A DNA stretch of 62,454 nucleotides from Flavobacteriales bacterium UBA3364 (GTDB lineage Bacteria; Bacteroidota; Bacteroidia; Flavobacteriales_F; PHOS-HE28), in the NCBI GenBank assembly GCA_002360495.1, contig DEQO01000188.1:1-62454 (forward strand), written 5' to 3'. The notes below the pieces were generated by a model. That model was not told the DNA's origin. It ran no database searches and was given only the letters and a program-made list of their open reading frames with translations. The translations under genes and the position numbers were made by a program. This document shows, one piece after another, positions 8,162 through 17,406 of this stretch; within the stretch, counting starts at the first letter, position 1, and every line of letters begins with the position of its first letter.

Positions 8162-9022
8162 TTACACGTCGAACTCCAGCCTCTTCAGCAGCCGCGAGCC
8201 GTCCAGGAAGAACTGGATCGTGTACTCGCCCTTGGGCCAGCCTTGCACGGTGAGGTCCACCTCCATGCCGTATTGGCCGGGGCCGAGGTAGCGGTCCTTA
8301 CCGATGGTGTGCATCAGCCGGCCTGTTGCATCGTGGACCAGCACCGTCACCACACCGTTCGTGTTCAGCGCGAAGTCGATCTCGCCGTGAACGGAGGTGG
8401 GAGCATCGGAGAATACTCGGCCCTCCTGGGTTGGCGGGGCGTAGTTCTTCCCGTACCATGGCACCTTGCGACCGGTGAGTTCCGCCACGAATTTCCTCAA
8501 GGGCCGGTTCTTTTGCACGTCATCCGCACCGATCGCGGCGATATCGTGATCGTTCGCGACGGCCCATACGGCGGCTTGCACGTCGTCCTCGTCCACGTTG
8601 TTCTTGACAAGGTGTTCGGCCAATTTCACCCAGGTGGGTTGTGCGAGCCCCTTGGAGTAAAGCTGAACGCCGGCTTGGGGCGAGCTATCGGAACTCTCCA
8701 CGCAGTAAGCCTTGCAATTCACACGTTGAGTGGCGTGCGGTGCCAATTCAATCGTCCGATGGTCGACGATCATCAGGTCCTGGGCTTCGGGATCGGCATT
8801 CTGCATCAGCCAGCCCGCGGGGATCGTGGTACGGATGGGCCGATCCGTACGGTTGGTCAGTTCGACCACGAGACACTCGGCGGTATGGCCACCGAGGCAT
8901 TGGCCCGAGATGGCCAGGGTACCGCTCAAAATGGAACGTGAGAGCGGTTCTTCAGTGGGTGAGGAAGTGGTGCCGGTGAACAACAGAGGCAACACGAGCG
9001 GAGGCAGGAACGCGTTGTGCAT
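8162..9022 (-). CDS. Secreted protein with C-terminal FlgD-like Ig domain, function unknown
   Basis: A 286-residue protein with a hydrophobic N terminus (residues 1-17) as signal peptide. The middle resembles no enzyme I know and has a Cys pair around GQCLGG and AECLVV and another at KAYCVES. The last 70 residues (VVTVLVHDATGRLMHTI... through WPKGEYTIQF) resemble the FlgD/T9SS-type Ig-like sandwich common in secreted Bacteroidota proteins. It lies between DUF4846 and WD40 genes on the same strand. Function is not assigned. Confidence 0.68.
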   Translation of the reverse strand: MHNAFLPPLVLPLLFTGTTSSPTEEPLSRSILSGTLAISGQCLGGHTAECLVVELTNRTDRPIRTTIPAGWLMQNADPEAQDLMIVDHRTIELAPHATQRVNCKAYCVESSDSSPQAGVQLYSKGLAQPTWVKLAEHLVKNNVDEDDVQAAVWAVANDHDIAAIGADDVQKNRPLRKFVAELTGRKVPWYGKNYAPPTQEGRVFSDAPTSVHGEIDFALNTNGVVTVLVHDATGRLMHTIGKDRYLGPGQYGMEVDLTVQGWPKGEYTIQFFLDGSRLLKRLEFDV

Positions 9023-9072
9023 GGCGTTGAACAGGTTTTATGGACAACGCGGTCCAGCGCTGGATCCGTGCG

Positions 9073-9882
9073 TTACCAGCGCTTTCGTTCATTCCGATCG
9101 AAGGTCCACTCCGGTGTGTGGAGCTTGTCGCCATCACCGAGGATGAACCAGGCACCAAGTTCCGGCTGGTGCGTGTTCTTCAACACATGGATCTGCTGCG
9201 CCGGCATGTAGCTCTGGGCGATCAGGAACGCTTGGCGCCCATCCTTGTGGTACGCCACATCCATCACGATCACGGCGTGCCCCGGACTCCCGCCATGGAT
9301 GAAGACATCGCCCGGCTGAACAAGCGAGGTGCCGGCGCTCGTCAGTTCCTTGCTCAAGCTGAGCGTTCCGGCGTAGGTGAAGACCTTCTCCAAGAAGGAG
9401 TCCAGGTCGGCATGGTCCCGCCCGGTCGTTCCCACTCTTTTCCAATGGCACGAATTGCCCTGCACCTGTATGCGTTCGCCATTCACCCAACGACCGAATT
9501 CAGCCTTGAATCCATTGGTGAAATTGAAGTGGATGGATCCGGACCGGCCTTGTGCGAAGAGGTATTCGGCGCGTAGCCGCATCACGGCATCGGCGCATTG
9601 CTGCAGGTCCTTGTTCCCGACCGGCACATCGAGCACCGCCGCATGGACATCCTGCCTGTTCTTCGGCTGGCCATTGTACAGGGCGACTGGCGTTCCCGGG
9701 GGAAGCAGGTCCAGGTTCCCCAGCCACTCACCGAATGTTCCAGGTTGAGGCACCGATCGTTGGAATCCCGCAGGCGGCGTGAACCGTGTGCTGATGGTGG
9801 TGCCATCAATGACCGAATGCGTTGGTCCCTGGTCTACGCCGGTTCCGCAACCGGTCATTAGAAGGAGAAAGAGCAGTGCCAT
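9073..9882 (-). CDS. DUF4846 lipoprotein
   Basis: A 269-residue lipoprotein of the DUF4846 family. The ATG at 9882 is chosen because it gives a short signal peptide ending in the lipobox LMTGC. Family hallmarks include QPKNRQDVHAAV, LRAEYLFA and the near C-terminal PGDVFIHGGSPGHAVIVMDVA, with His residues that may be catalytic or structural. The biochemical role of the family is unknown. It lies 43 bp after the conserved gene at 9926 and 50 bp before the next gene, so it is probably in one unit with both. Confidence 0.82.
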   Translation of the reverse strand: MALLFLLLMTGCGTGVDQGPTHSVIDGTTISTRFTPPAGFQRSVPQPGTFGEWLGNLDLLPPGTPVALYNGQPKNRQDVHAAVLDVPVGNKDLQQCADAVMRLRAEYLFAQGRSGSIHFNFTNGFKAEFGRWVNGERIQVQGNSCHWKRVGTTGRDHADLDSFLEKVFTYAGTLSLSKELTSAGTSLVQPGDVFIHGGSPGHAVIVMDVAYHKDGRQAFLIAQSYMPAQQIHVLKNTHQPELGAWFILGDGDKLHTPEWTFDRNERKRW

Positions 9883-9925
9883 GGTCCTGGAATGCAAGGA
9901 CCGGACCTGGGTAACGGTGCAAGGA

Positions 9926-11374
9926 TCAGGCGTTGGCCTTCGGTGCCGGGATCGGCACATAGCCGAACAACCGATTGTCCTTGATCATATTGTCCACGTA
10001 CGGTGGTACCAGATCTTCCCAACCCGGTTTCCCGGCGCGGATCAGGTCGAGCACCTGGCGGCTGAAGATGTGGAGCACGTTCGGGTCGTAACTATTGATG
10101 TCCACCAACCGTTTGTTGAAGAGCAGGTAGTCGTACAACGGCTTCAGTCGCGGATGCACCGGCATGTTCGCGGTGGTCATGATCTCCTCGTTGATCGACG
10201 TGCGGCTCGGATACACGTAGATCTTCAGGTCGCGTGTAAAGAGGATGCCGAAGGCCTCCAGCATGCCGCCGTTCAGGTGGCGGTAGTACTTCTCGTCGAA
10301 GACGTCGATCAGGTTGTTCACACCCATGATCACGCCCATACGCGCCTTGGTATACCGGCTGAAGTACTCCACGAGCTTGTAGTACTCCTGGTAGTTGCTG
10401 ATCAATACGGTCTGCCCCAGGCTGCACAGGATATCGGCGCGATCGATGAAGTCCTTCTCATCCACGTCCCCGGTGTCGGAACGGAGATTGTTCAGCGTGA
10501 TCTCGAAGAGCACCTGAAGGTTCTGACGGTCCACACGCTGTTCCTTGATGAACATGTTGTAGCCGTTCATGATCATATCGATGTTCACCTTGGTCACCGG
10601 GCGGAAGCTGCCGCGGATGGCCAGTATGTTCTTGCGGTAGAGGGCTTCGCTGGCCTGTAGGTTTTGGCCGTCGGGTCCGAAGAGCACCGCGTCGGTGTAT
10701 CCACGCTTCACCAATTGCAGGCTCAGCAACCGGTTGTCGACGTGGTTGAACGCCGGGCCGTTCATTTGGATCATGTCCACTTCCACGACGTGCCGGCTCA
10801 CGTTGTCGTAGAGGGCCGTCATGATCTCGTCCGGGTCGGCGTGGTTGATCAGGCAGCCATGGAGCAAATTCACCCCCATCACCCCGATGCTCTCCTGCTG
10901 GAGGCTGATGTCAGGATCGTGCAAACGCACGTGGAGGATGACATCATTGGTGGCTTCGTTCGGTGCGGTCTGGAACCGGACCCCGATCCAGCCGTGGCCG
11001 CTGTGGGGCCGCTCGAAGGTGCTTCCAGCGATGGTATTGGCGAACGTGAAGAACTTCTTGGTCGGGTGGTCCTTTCGGGAAAGTCGTTCGTTGATGAGCC
11101 CATACTCGTGTTTGAGCATGTTCATCAATCGGCTCTCGCAAACGAACCGGTTTCCCGGTTCGGCCCCATAGATAGCGTTGCTGAAGTCCTTGTCATAGGC
11201 GCTCATCGCTTTCGCGATGGTCTGCGAAGCTCCCCCGGCCCGGAAAAAGTGGCGCACGGTCTCCTGGCCCACGCCGATCTCGGCAAAGGTCCCATAGAGG
11301 TCCATGTTCATATTGATCCTCCGTGCCTTCTGGGCCGGGCTCAGCGCTGCACGTTGGGGGTCCTGTTGGATCAT
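9926..11374 (-). CDS. Conserved Bacteroidota protein of unknown function
   Basis: A 482-residue cytosolic protein with no signal peptide or membrane helix. Highly ordered stretches such as YGTFAEIGVGQETVRHFF, AMSAYDKDF and GVMGVNLLHGCLI, and a middle region with alternating strands and helices, suggest an enzyme, but I recognise no catalytic motif. The ATG at 11374 is preferred over one at 11503 because a TACCTTTG box lies at 11404-11411, between them. It is followed by the DUF4846 lipoprotein gene. Confidence 0.8.
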   Translation of the reverse strand: MIQQDPQRAALSPAQKARRINMNMDLYGTFAEIGVGQETVRHFFRAGGASQTIAKAMSAYDKDFSNAIYGAEPGNRFVCESRLMNMLKHEYGLINERLSRKDHPTKKFFTFANTIAGSTFERPHSGHGWIGVRFQTAPNEATNDVILHVRLHDPDISLQQESIGVMGVNLLHGCLINHADPDEIMTALYDNVSRHVVEVDMIQMNGPAFNHVDNRLLSLQLVKRGYTDAVLFGPDGQNLQASEALYRKNILAIRGSFRPVTKVNIDMIMNGYNMFIKEQRVDRQNLQVLFEITLNNLRSDTGDVDEKDFIDRADILCSLGQTVLISNYQEYYKLVEYFSRYTKARMGVIMGVNNLIDVFDEKYYRHLNGGMLEAFGILFTRDLKIYVYPSRTSINEEIMTTANMPVHPRLKPLYDYLLFNKRLVDINSYDPNVLHIFSRQVLDLIRAGKPGWEDLVPPYVDNMIKDNRLFGYVPIPAPKANA

Positions 11375-11403
11375 GGTCTGGTCCACGACGGGATCGTCGG
11401 GTG

Positions 11404-11411
11404 CAAAGGTA
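11404..11411 (-). promoter_or_regulatory. -7 box TACCTTTG
   Basis: An exact TAnnTTTG match on the minus strand, 29 bp before the ATG at 11374. It supports that start. No clear -33 box is seen. Confidence 0.55.
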
Positions 11412-11558
11412 GCCGGTTCGCATTCCCCGCGCATGGAAAACGCTGCGATACCAAGTGTCCATTTACGGCCGGCGAAGTTCGTCCGGATCATCCCGGCCCC
11501 CAAGGGGCACCGTTATGGTCCACCGGTGGATCGGTATTCCTGAGCAGGGGACCGTTAC

Positions 11559-11819
11559 CTAGCCCCCTACGTCGGTTCCGGTACTCTCGGGAGCCTCGGA
11601 GGATCCGTCGTTCATCCTGTAGGACAAGGCTCCGCTTGGGCATCGCTTCACCTGGTCGATGATCCGCTGCGTGCTCGCTCCGGCAGGCTCGATCCAAGGA
11701 CGTTGGCCCGGTTTGAAGACCTCGCCGAGGCCCGTCCAACATTTTCGGCTGTGGATGCAGAGGTCGGCCTTCCAGACGATCGTGACCTCGCCGTTGGTGT
11801 AGGTATGTTCCTTGCTCAT
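11559..11819 (-). CDS. (4Fe-4S) divergent mono-cluster protein
   Basis: An 86-residue protein of the Fer4_19 family, which binds one iron-sulfur cluster. The visible Cys residues are in KADLCIHSRKCW and VKRCPSGALSY. A polar tail of about 15 residues follows. The ATG at 11819 overlaps the OsmC stop as ATGA, so the pair is translationally coupled. It closes the long minus-strand operon that begins with spoIIM. The redox partner is unknown. Confidence 0.85.
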   Translation of the reverse strand: MSKEHTYTNGEVTIVWKADLCIHSRKCWTGLGEVFKPGQRPWIEPAGASTQRIIDQVKRCPSGALSYRMNDGSSEAPESTGTDVGG

Positions 11820-12232
11820 GGTGCCAGTCGGGCGCTGAGGTGGATGGGGTTCTCCAAGGTACGGTGGACCGGACAGGCCTTGGCGATCTGTAAAAGTCGG
11901 TCGCGTTGATCGGCAGGGAGGTCTTTCGGAAGGTCCACCAGGATGGACAAATGGGTATCCACCTTGCTGCCTTCCTGTTCGCGCTTCATGGAGACCGTCA
12001 CCCCGATCGATGGGACGGACCATTGCTTCCTGTCCGCATACATCCGCAAGGTGATCGCGGTGCAACTCGCCAAGCCGCTCAGGAAGAGCTCGTGCGGGCG
12101 AAAGCCGAGATCGGTCCCTCCATGGTCAACAGGTTCATCGGCGATCAGGTCCTTGCCCCGTGTAGTGATCCGCGTGGCGTAGGGTGCACCGTCCAGGGTT
12201 GCTGTGACGCTGCGTTCGGTGATGGTCGACAT
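11816..12232 (-). CDS. OsmC family peroxide/redox protein
   Basis: A 138-residue OsmC-like protein. Members reduce organic peroxides or handle thiols with a Cys pair. Here the first Cys is in LSGLASCTAITLRM and the second in AKACPVHRTLENP, both at the family positions. The ATG at 12232 (MSTITERS) gives the usual length, and an ATG ten codons upstream is possible. It is 38 bp after the DUF58 gene and overlaps the Fe-S gene by 4 bp. A cytosolic redox role together with the Fe-S protein is an inference. Confidence 0.88.
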   Translation of the reverse strand: MSTITERSVTATLDGAPYATRITTRGKDLIADEPVDHGGTDLGFRPHELFLSGLASCTAITLRMYADRKQWSVPSIGVTVSMKREQEGSKVDTHLSILVDLPKDLPADQRDRLLQIAKACPVHRTLENPIHLSARLAP

Positions 12233-12270
12233 GGCGTGAAGTTCGGTGTTCCCGAACAACATGTCTCGGA

Positions 12271-13602
12271 CTATAATGTTCCCCGGGCCTTGATCTGGAG
12301 GTAGCGGTTGATGACGTTCACCGTCAGGTCCTCCGGTTTACAAAGGATGGCGGGCAGTCCGCTTCGTTCCAGTTCACGGGCGATAAGCCGTTTCTCATGG
12401 ACCGCACGTTCGGTCAGCGTGTGGATGTAGAGGTCCTCCGTGTTCGAGGGCCGTTGCTTGAGGTCCTTGTCCAGTTCGGTGTTCAGGAAGAAGATGGGGA
12501 CCACCAGATGCTGCCGCGCGAGCCTTTGCAGATAGGGTAGTTGGCGCTTCAGGGCGTTCACGCTTTCGAAGTTGGTGAACAACAACAGCAGGCTTCGTTG
12601 GTGGATATTCCTGCGCACTGCACCGAACAGGGCTTCAATGTCGGTCTCGCGGTGGTCCGTACCCTGTGCGTGGAGCACCTGCATGATCTTCTGCATCTGT
12701 CCGCGCTGGCGGCTTGCCGCGAGCACATCGTGGACCTTGTCCGAGAACGTGATCAGCCCGGCACGGTCCTCTTTCCGCATGGCGATACTGCTGATGACCA
12801 GGCTTGCATTGATCGCATGGTCCAAAAGGCTCAGGCCTTCGAACGGCATCTTCATCACACGCCCCGTGTCGATCAATGCGAACACCTGCTGGGCGCGCTC
12901 ATCCTGGTACTGGTTCACCATCATGCGCCCTCGCCGTGCCGTGGCCTTCCAGTTCACCGTCCGGCGATCATCGCCCGGCACATATTCCTTGATGCGTTCG
13001 AACTCGGCATGTTGCGCAACACGCCGCACGCGTTTGATACCCGCCAGGGTAAGCCGGTCGCTGATGGCGAGCAGCTCATACTTCCGAAGTTGGAGGTAGG
13101 ATGGGTAGACCGCTACTTCCTTCGCGGCTTCCAGGCTGAACCGACGTTCGACGAAGCCGAGATCGCTGGATACATAGGCTTGAATGGCGCCATAGCGGTA
13201 AACACCGCGCTGCACGGGCCTTACGGTATAGTCGAATTCCCTGCGTCCCCAAGCGGGGATGGCAGCACTGAACACCAGGTCACGCTTTTGGAATTGGAAA
13301 GGCAGTTCATCCAACACGCGCACGCGCATATCGATCCCGTATTCGCTCTTCAATTGGATCGTAACAGGGTTCACGTCGCCATTGCTCCAGCGCTCCAGCG
13401 TGCGCCTTTGTGCGGTGATCCCGGTCCGATCACCGAAAAGAACGTACAGGTCGGCTGCGATCAAGAGGACAAGGGCAAGAACGGCCAGTTTCCCGGCGAT
13501 CAAGGCGGGTGCCCAGAACCAGCCTAGGACGAGCACGAGCACGACCGACCAACCGGCCAGAAAGGCCCGCCGGGTCAGGAAGACCGCGCGCAAAGGGAAC
13601 AT
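12271..13602 (-). CDS. DUF58 domain protein (MoxR-associated, VWA-like)
   Basis: A 443-residue protein with two membrane helices near the N terminus (about residues 14-48), a beta-rich middle and a DUF58/VWA-like domain. The family motif EYVPGDDRRTVNWKATAR is at about 215-232, followed by FALIDTGR, a MIDAS-like strand. DUF58 proteins act with MoxR ATPases, probably in envelope complex assembly. It overlaps the moxR stop by one base (TGATG), so the two are coupled. Confidence 0.9.
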   Translation of the reverse strand: MFPLRAVFLTRRAFLAGWSVVLVLVLGWFWAPALIAGKLAVLALVLLIAADLYVLFGDRTGITAQRRTLERWSNGDVNPVTIQLKSEYGIDMRVRVLDELPFQFQKRDLVFSAAIPAWGRREFDYTVRPVQRGVYRYGAIQAYVSSDLGFVERRFSLEAAKEVAVYPSYLQLRKYELLAISDRLTLAGIKRVRRVAQHAEFERIKEYVPGDDRRTVNWKATARRGRMMVNQYQDERAQQVFALIDTGRVMKMPFEGLSLLDHAINASLVISSIAMRKEDRAGLITFSDKVHDVLAASRQRGQMQKIMQVLHAQGTDHRETDIEALFGAVRRNIHQRSLLLLFTNFESVNALKRQLPYLQRLARQHLVVPIFFLNTELDKDLKQRPSNTEDLYIHTLTERAVHEKRLIARELERSGLPAILCKPEDLTVNVINRYLQIKARGTL

Positions 13603-14624
13603 CAGCGCGGCACTTCCAGTTGTTTCACCAGCAGGTCGATCACCTGATCGGGTGTGAGGCCTTCCATTTCGCGCTCGGGTGTCAGTTGCACGCGATGGCG
13701 CAGGACATGCGGCGCAATGGCCTGGATATCCTCCGGCGTTACGAAATCACGACCACCAATGGCCGCATGGGCCTTGGCCCCGGTGAAGATCGCGAGTGAT
13801 GCCCTTGGCGAAGCGCCCAACATCAACGCACCATCGTGTCGCGTGCGGTCGACGATGGCGGCGATGTAACGGACCAGTTTCGAATCACAGATCACCCGTT
13901 GGACAAGGGCTCTGGAGCGCTCCAGTTCCTCCACGTACATGACCGCCTGCACGGCATCCACGCTCAACAAGTGGCGACCCGAACCGGCGCGATCGAGGAT
14001 GGCGACCTCTTCCTCCAGTGACGGGTACTCCACGGTGAGCTTGAAGAAGAAACGGTCCAGCTGTGCTTCCGGCAGTCGATAGGTACCTTCCTGTTCGATC
14101 GGGTTCTGCGTCGCCACGATCATGAACGGCCGTCCGAGCGGGTAGGTCTTTCCATCGGCCGTGATCTGCCGTTCCTCCATGGCCTCGAACAGTGCGCTCT
14201 GTGTCTTTGCCGGGGCGCGATTGATCTCATCAACGAGCACGATATTGCTGAATACCGGTCCTGGTCGGAACTCGAACGCCGTGGTGCGTGGGTCGAATAC
14301 GCTCGTGCCGATGAGGTCGCTCGGCATCAGGTCCGGTGTGAACTGGATGCGCGAGAAGCCGGTGTGGATGCATCGCGCCAGCAACTTCGCCGTGAGCGTT
14401 TTTGCCAGGCCCGGCGCACCTTCGATCAGCACGTGACCATCGCTCAACAACGCGATCAAGAGCAGGTCCACCATCTTCTCCTGGCCAACGATCACTTTGC
14501 GCACTTCACCACGCAGGCGTTCCACGGCCAGTTGCAGTTCCGTCAACGGCAGGGAGGGTTGGTATGCCGCGTGTGCGCTGATAGGCGCTCCGGCCAAGGG
14601 GTTTGTGTCTTCGGGCAGGGTCAT
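13602..14624 (-). CDS. MoxR-type AAA+ ATPase
   Basis: A 340-residue AAA_3 ATPase, thought to be a chaperone that remodels or activates VWA-domain partners. Walker A is GAPGLAKTL (about residues 75-83), Walker B is LVDEINRAP (about 130-138), and sensor 1 is in VATQNPIEQEGT. The lid domain carries the ASPRASLAIF segment. It overlaps both neighbours by 1-4 bp inside the DUF4350-moxR-DUF58 core. Confidence 0.93.
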   Translation of the reverse strand: MTLPEDTNPLAGAPISAHAAYQPSLPLTELQLAVERLRGEVRKVIVGQEKMVDLLLIALLSDGHVLIEGAPGLAKTLTAKLLARCIHTGFSRIQFTPDLMPSDLIGTSVFDPRTTAFEFRPGPVFSNIVLVDEINRAPAKTQSALFEAMEERQITADGKTYPLGRPFMIVATQNPIEQEGTYRLPEAQLDRFFFKLTVEYPSLEEEVAILDRAGSGRHLLSVDAVQAVMYVEELERSRALVQRVICDSKLVRYIAAIVDRTRHDGALMLGASPRASLAIFTGAKAHAAIGGRDFVTPEDIQAIAPHVLRHRVQLTPEREMEGLTPDQVIDLLVKQLEVPR

Positions 14625-15811
14625 CGGATCAATTGTCTGAATTCGTGTAGTTCGTTGCTCAGCTCCAACAGGTCGCTTTCGGTGATGCGGTCGGTCCGTT
14701 CGCGCTGTGCGATGGCGTTCAAGCGTCGCCCGGCCTCCTCATTGGAAAGGCCGGTCTTGGTCGCTAGATGGTCGATCGTCGCGGGATCGTACGCGAAGGT
14801 GCGCAGATAGGTGCGTTGGCGCACATCCTCCTTGAAGTGGGCGATCATCTTCCGGGCGAGATCCGTGTGATCGCGCTTGTGCCAGTAGAGGCGGCCCACG
14901 GTATGCATCAGGTCGCGTGTGGCGTTGCGCGGCGGCGCCACGACCGGCACGGCACGCTGTTGGCGTCGTGCGTGGACGAAGATGTACAGGACCACAAGTG
15001 CCAGGGAGAGGAACCACGCCCAGCGTAAGGGAGTTTGCGACAGGATGTAGCGCAACGGCGTTTGCGCTTCCATACGCCCCACTTTGTAGGATTCGTCCCA
15101 GAACACGGGGATCGGTGGCAGCACGCTGAGCGCGCCAGCGATGAACATGGCGTTCCGGTCCTTCACCAGGTTGTAGTTCGTGATCGCCATAGGAGCGCTG
15201 CACAGCACGATCCGGCCCTTGCCCCACACCATTTCCAGCAGTACGGGATGCGAGCTGCCGTCCACGGCCAGGGACCGCGTTCGGCTCGTATCGTAGCTGG
15301 TGAAGTAGGCACCGGTGAAGCCCCGTCCGAAGCGGAAGGCACCGTCCGCGATGCGCGGATCGCCGATGAAGCGGATGTCGGAAACGTCATCCTCACCATA
15401 CCAGGGCTTCACACGCATACCCAGGTTGAGGCTGTCGGCGATCGGTCCTCGGATATCATCGGAAGCAATGAACGCATTGTCCCCGGCCGCCACCCAGCTC
15501 AGCAGGCGGTCGGTGCTGATCACGTCCGGCGAGAAGTGCGAATTCACGAAGATGTGGTTCACCGCTTCCTGGCCCACCTGGCTCGCGTGTCGTTCGCGGC
15601 TGGTCGAGTAGAGCGGATCACTGATCGTTCGCACCTCGGGAAAGAGGTCCTTCAACCGTTCGAACACGTAGAGCCCGCCATAAGGCTTGCGGTGGTAGCG
15701 CGAATAGGAGGGGGTCCAATCCGTCGGCTTGGGCGCCAAGGCCTCAAGGATGGACAGGCCGAGGATCAACAGGCCCAGCGCGAACAGGATCCGTTTCTCG
15801 AAGCGCGTCAT
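14621..15811 (-). CDS. DUF4350 domain membrane protein
   Basis: A 396-residue protein with an N-terminal helix (about 8-27), a large periplasmic DUF4350 domain, and a second helix near residues 262-282 (RWAWFLSLALVVLYIFVHA), followed by a basic cytosolic tail. DUF4350 proteins are regularly found with MoxR and DUF58. No catalytic residues are known. ATGA overlap with moxR and a similar 4-base overlap with the DUF4129 gene show strong coupling. Confidence 0.87.
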   Translation of the reverse strand: MTRFEKRILFALGLLILGLSILEALAPKPTDWTPSYSRYHRKPYGGLYVFERLKDLFPEVRTISDPLYSTSRERHASQVGQEAVNHIFVNSHFSPDVISTDRLLSWVAAGDNAFIASDDIRGPIADSLNLGMRVKPWYGEDDVSDIRFIGDPRIADGAFRFGRGFTGAYFTSYDTSRTRSLAVDGSSHPVLLEMVWGKGRIVLCSAPMAITNYNLVKDRNAMFIAGALSVLPPIPVFWDESYKVGRMEAQTPLRYILSQTPLRWAWFLSLALVVLYIFVHARRQQRAVPVVAPPRNATRDLMHTVGRLYWHKRDHTDLARKMIAHFKEDVRQRTYLRTFAYDPATIDHLATKTGLSNEEAGRRLNAIAQRERTDRITESDLLELSNELHEFRQLIR

Positions 15812-16515
15812 GCCACGGGGACGGTTTCGAATTCAACGAAGGGCCGGCGCAGACCGTCATACCGGACTTGATCGACTTCCGCATGACCGTACCATACCCA
15901 TTGGAACACCAAGGCGACTTGAGTGAAACGGGCGCGCAGGGCGGGATCCCTGATCTGCGCCATATAGTCCCGATCGGTGTGATCAGGGCTCCAGTGCAGG
16001 ATGTCCTGGTCGACCAGTTTGCGGAGCACCAGCAGGTAGTGCAGGCGGATCGCCCGGCGCAGGTCGCCGTTCCGTTCAGCTTCCGCGATCAGTGCGTTCA
16101 GGTCCATTTCGCGGATGTCCTCGCTTACCGTCGCCACTTCCGCCAGGGAACGTGGAGCGCCATGGAAGACGCGGCGCAACCCGCCTTTGCTGAGGATGAA
16201 CACGGCGAATACCAGGATCACGAAGACCAGGACATACAGCAGGTTCTGTGAAATGAAACCGGCTGCTCGCGTTCCCAGGATATCATCGAGACGGTCCCAG
16301 AGCCAGGCTTTGATCCTTTCCCAGAGTGAAGGCAGTTGTCGCAGGTCCCGGTCGTAGTCCAACGCTGGATCGGCCTTCAGTTCCTTGATGCGGTCCTCAT
16401 CGAACGAACGGAGAGCGACCGTTCCATGAGGCGGGACGATGCTGTCGGTCCCTTGGGCGAAGCCCACCACCGCACAGCACATCCACACCAACAACAAGTA
16501 TGAACGACGCAACAT
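15808..16515 (-). CDS. DUF4129 domain protein
   Basis: A 235-residue protein with a signal peptide (residues 1-20, ending GFAQG), a membrane helix near 91-110 and a C-terminal DUF4129 domain. The domain shows the typical AIRLHYLLVLRKL and FQWVWYGHAEVD segments. Transglutaminase-linked and MoxR-linked clusters often encode it, but its role is unknown. It follows the membrane gene at 16519 by 3 bp and overlaps the DUF4350 gene. Confidence 0.85.
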   Translation of the reverse strand: MLRRSYLLLVWMCCAVVGFAQGTDSIVPPHGTVALRSFDEDRIKELKADPALDYDRDLRQLPSLWERIKAWLWDRLDDILGTRAAGFISQNLLYVLVFVILVFAVFILSKGGLRRVFHGAPRSLAEVATVSEDIREMDLNALIAEAERNGDLRRAIRLHYLLVLRKLVDQDILHWSPDHTDRDYMAQIRDPALRARFTQVALVFQWVWYGHAEVDQVRYDGLRRPFVEFETVPVA

Positions 16516-16518
16516 GCC

Positions 16519-17406
16519 TCAGGCTTGCTCGAAGCCTTGCATCTTCCTGCGCAGGCCGAGACCTTCCGTTTCCTCGACCCGGGAGAAATACTTCAGTCCC
16601 ATACATACGGCCATGATGGGGTAGAGCAGCATCTGCCCGCACCATTGGATCGCTGTTGCGATGGACATGAAGGTGCCATACCATGTGGGGAAGCCCGGAA
16701 CATTCCCTTGTGCGGTCTCCAGGGCGGTATTGAAGCCCACGACCATGCCGACGATCGTAAAGGGCAGCTGGATGATGAAGTTCAGCATGCCGGAGATCAA
16801 GCCGATGACGATCAGCAGCCCCAGTGTCGGCCAGAAATCAGCCTTCACCAGGTTGTTCGAGCGGCCCAGGGACCCGGAACCGCCGGTGCGCTCGATCGCA
16901 TGGGCCATCATCGAAAGGGAAAGCACCGTCCAAGCGTACAGGCCTGGCAGGATGCACAACACGAACCCTACTACGATGATCAAGCCCATGAGGAAACCAG
17001 CACCGAAGTACGATCCCATCTGGGACCAGCCGCGTTTGGCGAGCTCGCCTGGCGTCATCATATGGTGCTCACCAAGGTGATAAGCGCGCAGGTACTCATG
17101 CACCATGGAGATCAGCAAGAGGTAACCGAACATGAGGAGGAGGAATCCAGGTATGGCGAAGAGCATGCCCGTTCCCAACGCGTTCAGCGCTGCGAACGGG
17201 TCATCGGGCTGCGTTAATTGCAATTCCTGGAACCCCGCCATGGTACCACCGCTCAGGAATCCACCGATCACCGCGAAAGGCAGGCAGACCACGGCTATCG
17301 CACGGGCCAGGGGCTTCCAGTTCTGTTTCAGGAAAACGAAAGTGGTGCTGATGAGTTGGCCGAAATCACGGACCTGGCTCAACTGGACGGGAACGACGTT
17401 CTGCAT
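16519..17406 (-). CDS. Polytopic membrane protein of the MoxR cluster
   Basis: A 295-residue protein with five or six hydrophobic helices and short loops. The N terminus (QVRDFGQLISTTFVFLKQNWKPL) matches Bacteroidota proteins found between SpoIIM and DUF4129. Because of that match, the start at 17406 is kept even though it lies 41 bp inside the spoIIM frame. No function is known. Confidence 0.78.
   Translation of the reverse strand: MQNVVPVQLSQVRDFGQLISTTFVFLKQNWKPLARAIAVVCLPFAVIGGFLSGGTMAGFQELQLTQPDDPFAALNALGTGMLFAIPGFLLLMFGYLLLISMVHEYLRAYHLGEHHMMTPGELAKRGWSQMGSYFGAGFLMGLIIVVGFVLCILPGLYAWTVLSLSMMAHAIERTGGSGSLGRSNNLVKADFWPTLGLLIVIGLISGMLNFIIQLPFTIVGMVVGFNTALETAQGNVPGFPTWYGTFMSIATAIQWCGQMLLYPIMAVCMGLKYFSRVEETEGLGLRRKMQGFEQA

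Noticed and set aside
11511..11535. Hairpins near CCACCGGTGG after the Fe-S gene
   Set aside because: No T tract and weak stems; not called as a terminator.
10664..11662. Long plus-strand ORF, with another at 9779-10660
   Set aside because: Mirror frames of the conserved minus-strand gene; His/Val-rich composition without domains.
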